From positions 3,291,001-3,355,000 of the forward strand of contig NZ_JALJWV010000001.1 of the NCBI RefSeq assembly GCF_024169655.1: a stretch of 64,000 nucleotides of DNA, written 5' to 3'. This DNA comes from Pseudomonas marginalis (GTDB lineage Bacteria > Pseudomonadota > Gammaproteobacteria > Pseudomonadales > Pseudomonadaceae). The notes below the pieces were generated by a model. It ran no database searches and had not been told where the DNA came from. It saw nothing but the letters and a program-made list of their open reading frames with translations. Positions within the stretch are counted from its first letter, which is position 1. Every line of letters begins with the position of its first letter. Of the stretch, positions 63,299 to 64,000 are shown piece after piece. The position numbers were made by a program, and so were the translations under genes.

Positions 63299-64000
63299 AT
63301 GCGCGAACTCGGAATCGGCCTGATCGGCACTGGCTTCATGGGCCGTGCCCATGCCTTGGCGTTCAATAACGCCCGCACGGTATTTGAACTGCCGGTCAGC
63401 CTCAAACTGGCCGCCCTGGCCGATGCCGACACCGAACGCGCCCAGCGCTGCGCCAACGCCTGGGGGTTTGCCCAGGCTCATGGCGACTGGCACGCACTGG
63501 TCAACGACCCCACGGTCGATGTGGTGGCGATCACCACGCCGAACCATTTGCACTACCCCATGGCCATGGCCGCGATGGCTGCGGGCAAGGCGGTGTACTG
63601 CGAAAAACCCCTGGCCGTCAGCCTCGAGCAGGCCGACGCGATGCGCCGTGCGGCCAGTGCGGCGGGCGTGGTGACGCGTGTCGGCTACAACTACCAGCAC
63701 AACCCGATGATCGGGTGGGCAAAGCAGATCATCGCCAACGGTGAATTGGGCGACATCATCAGTTTCCAGGGCGAGTTCAGCGAAGACTTCATGGCCGACC
63801 CGACCTCACCCTGGTCGTGGCGCTGCGAAGTGGAACATGCCGGTGGCGCCCTGGCGGACCTGGGCAGCCACTTGCTGTCGATGGCACGCTATCTGGTGGG
63901 CGATGTGGTCAGCGTGTGTGCCGATACACAGACCGTGCATGCCCTGCGCCCCGCCGTCAAAGGCGGCGACACACTCAAATCCATCGCCGTGGATGACCAG
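63299..64000 (+). CDS. Gfo/Idh/MocA-family oxidoreductase (cut by window end)
   Basis: The first 234 codons of a sugar- or inositol-type NAD(P)-dependent dehydrogenase. The Rossmann motif IGLIGTGFMGRAHA is at residues 6-19, the catalytic-region EKPLAV at about 102-107, and the sugar-binding Asp/His of the second domain (GGALADLGSHLLSMARYLVG) near 183-202. The gene continues beyond 64000. AAGGA lies about ten bases upstream of the ATG at 63299. Substrate unknown; relatives handle inositols or hexose derivatives. Confidence 0.9.
   Translation, partial: MRELGIGLIGTGFMGRAHALAFNNARTVFELPVSLKLAALADADTERAQRCANAWGFAQAHGDWHALVNDPTVDVVAITTPNHLHYPMAMAAMAAGKAVYCEKPLAVSLEQADAMRRAASAAGVVTRVGYNYQHNPMIGWAKQIIANGELGDIISFQGEFSEDFMADPTSPWSWRCEVEHAGGALADLGSHLLSMARYLVGDVVSVCADTQTVHALRPAVKGGDTLKSIAVDDQ

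Noticed and set aside
63142..63369. 75-codon open frame overlapping the Gfo/Idh start
   Set aside because: It crosses the AT-rich promoter and enters the oxidoreductase in another frame; composition is not protein-like.

Overview
The window looks like chromosomal DNA of a Pseudomonas of the fluorescens group. The evidence is uniformly GC-rich coding sequence with Pseudomonas codon use, many GTGGGAG...CTCCCAC repeats (REP/REPIN family), a divergent ampR-ampC pair, a 180-kDa-type NAD-glutamate dehydrogenase, a perfect Anr/FNR box before a universal stress gene, and two proteins of the DUF6543 'dermonecrotic toxin' type that are common in these bacteria. No rRNA, tRNA, CRISPR array, prophage or insertion sequence was seen.

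Layout. 1-8 kb: small membrane protein, XRE regulator, amidase, CPBP protease with a DUF6434 protein, a MocR regulator divergent from an EamA exporter, a thioesterase and a YghX-like dienelactone hydrolase. 8-15 kb: ampR/ampC, a GFA-type zinc protein, an RstBA-like two-component system, miaE, an Anr-controlled universal stress protein and a DUF1289 protein. 15-22 kb: acnB with a structured leader, a SulP transporter, a serine/threonine transporter, and an isochorismatase-family hydrolase preceded by a candidate attenuator with a Thr-rich mini-ORF. 22-24 kb: an AT-rich patch with two small exported proteins. 24-32 kb: a 2-hydroxyacid dehydrogenase behind a long inverted repeat, a phosphotransferase-fold protein with an SDR, a second MocR regulator, tag, and a DctA-type symporter followed by two GntR-family regulators. 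32-37 kb: gdhB. 37-40 kb: a short 599-residue DUF6543-type toxin-like gene and a small acidic protein. 40-47 kb: a tightly overlapped moxR-DUF58-DUF4381-batA-batB/TPR-batD operon. 47-53 kb: sbcD-sbcC-GST operon and a 59-residue exported peptide. 53-64 kb: a lactonase, a DUF5629 protein, a 1625-residue toxin-like protein, an RND/MMPL exporter with a YCF48-type beta-propeller partner, and the start of a Gfo/Idh/MocA oxidoreductase cut by the window end.

How it fits together. Most of the window is ordinary housekeeping and metabolic DNA arranged as local regulator-target pairs (XRE/DUF2834, MocR/EamA, AmpR/AmpC, GntR/DctA). Several regulators have a visible palindromic or repeated site at their promoter. 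The accessory-looking content is the AT-rich patch at 22.3-23.6 kb and the two DUF6543-type genes. The observations most worth testing are the leader/attenuator at 21579-21717, the branched inverted-repeat elements before the 2-hydroxyacid dehydrogenase and acnB, and the short toxin-like gene.
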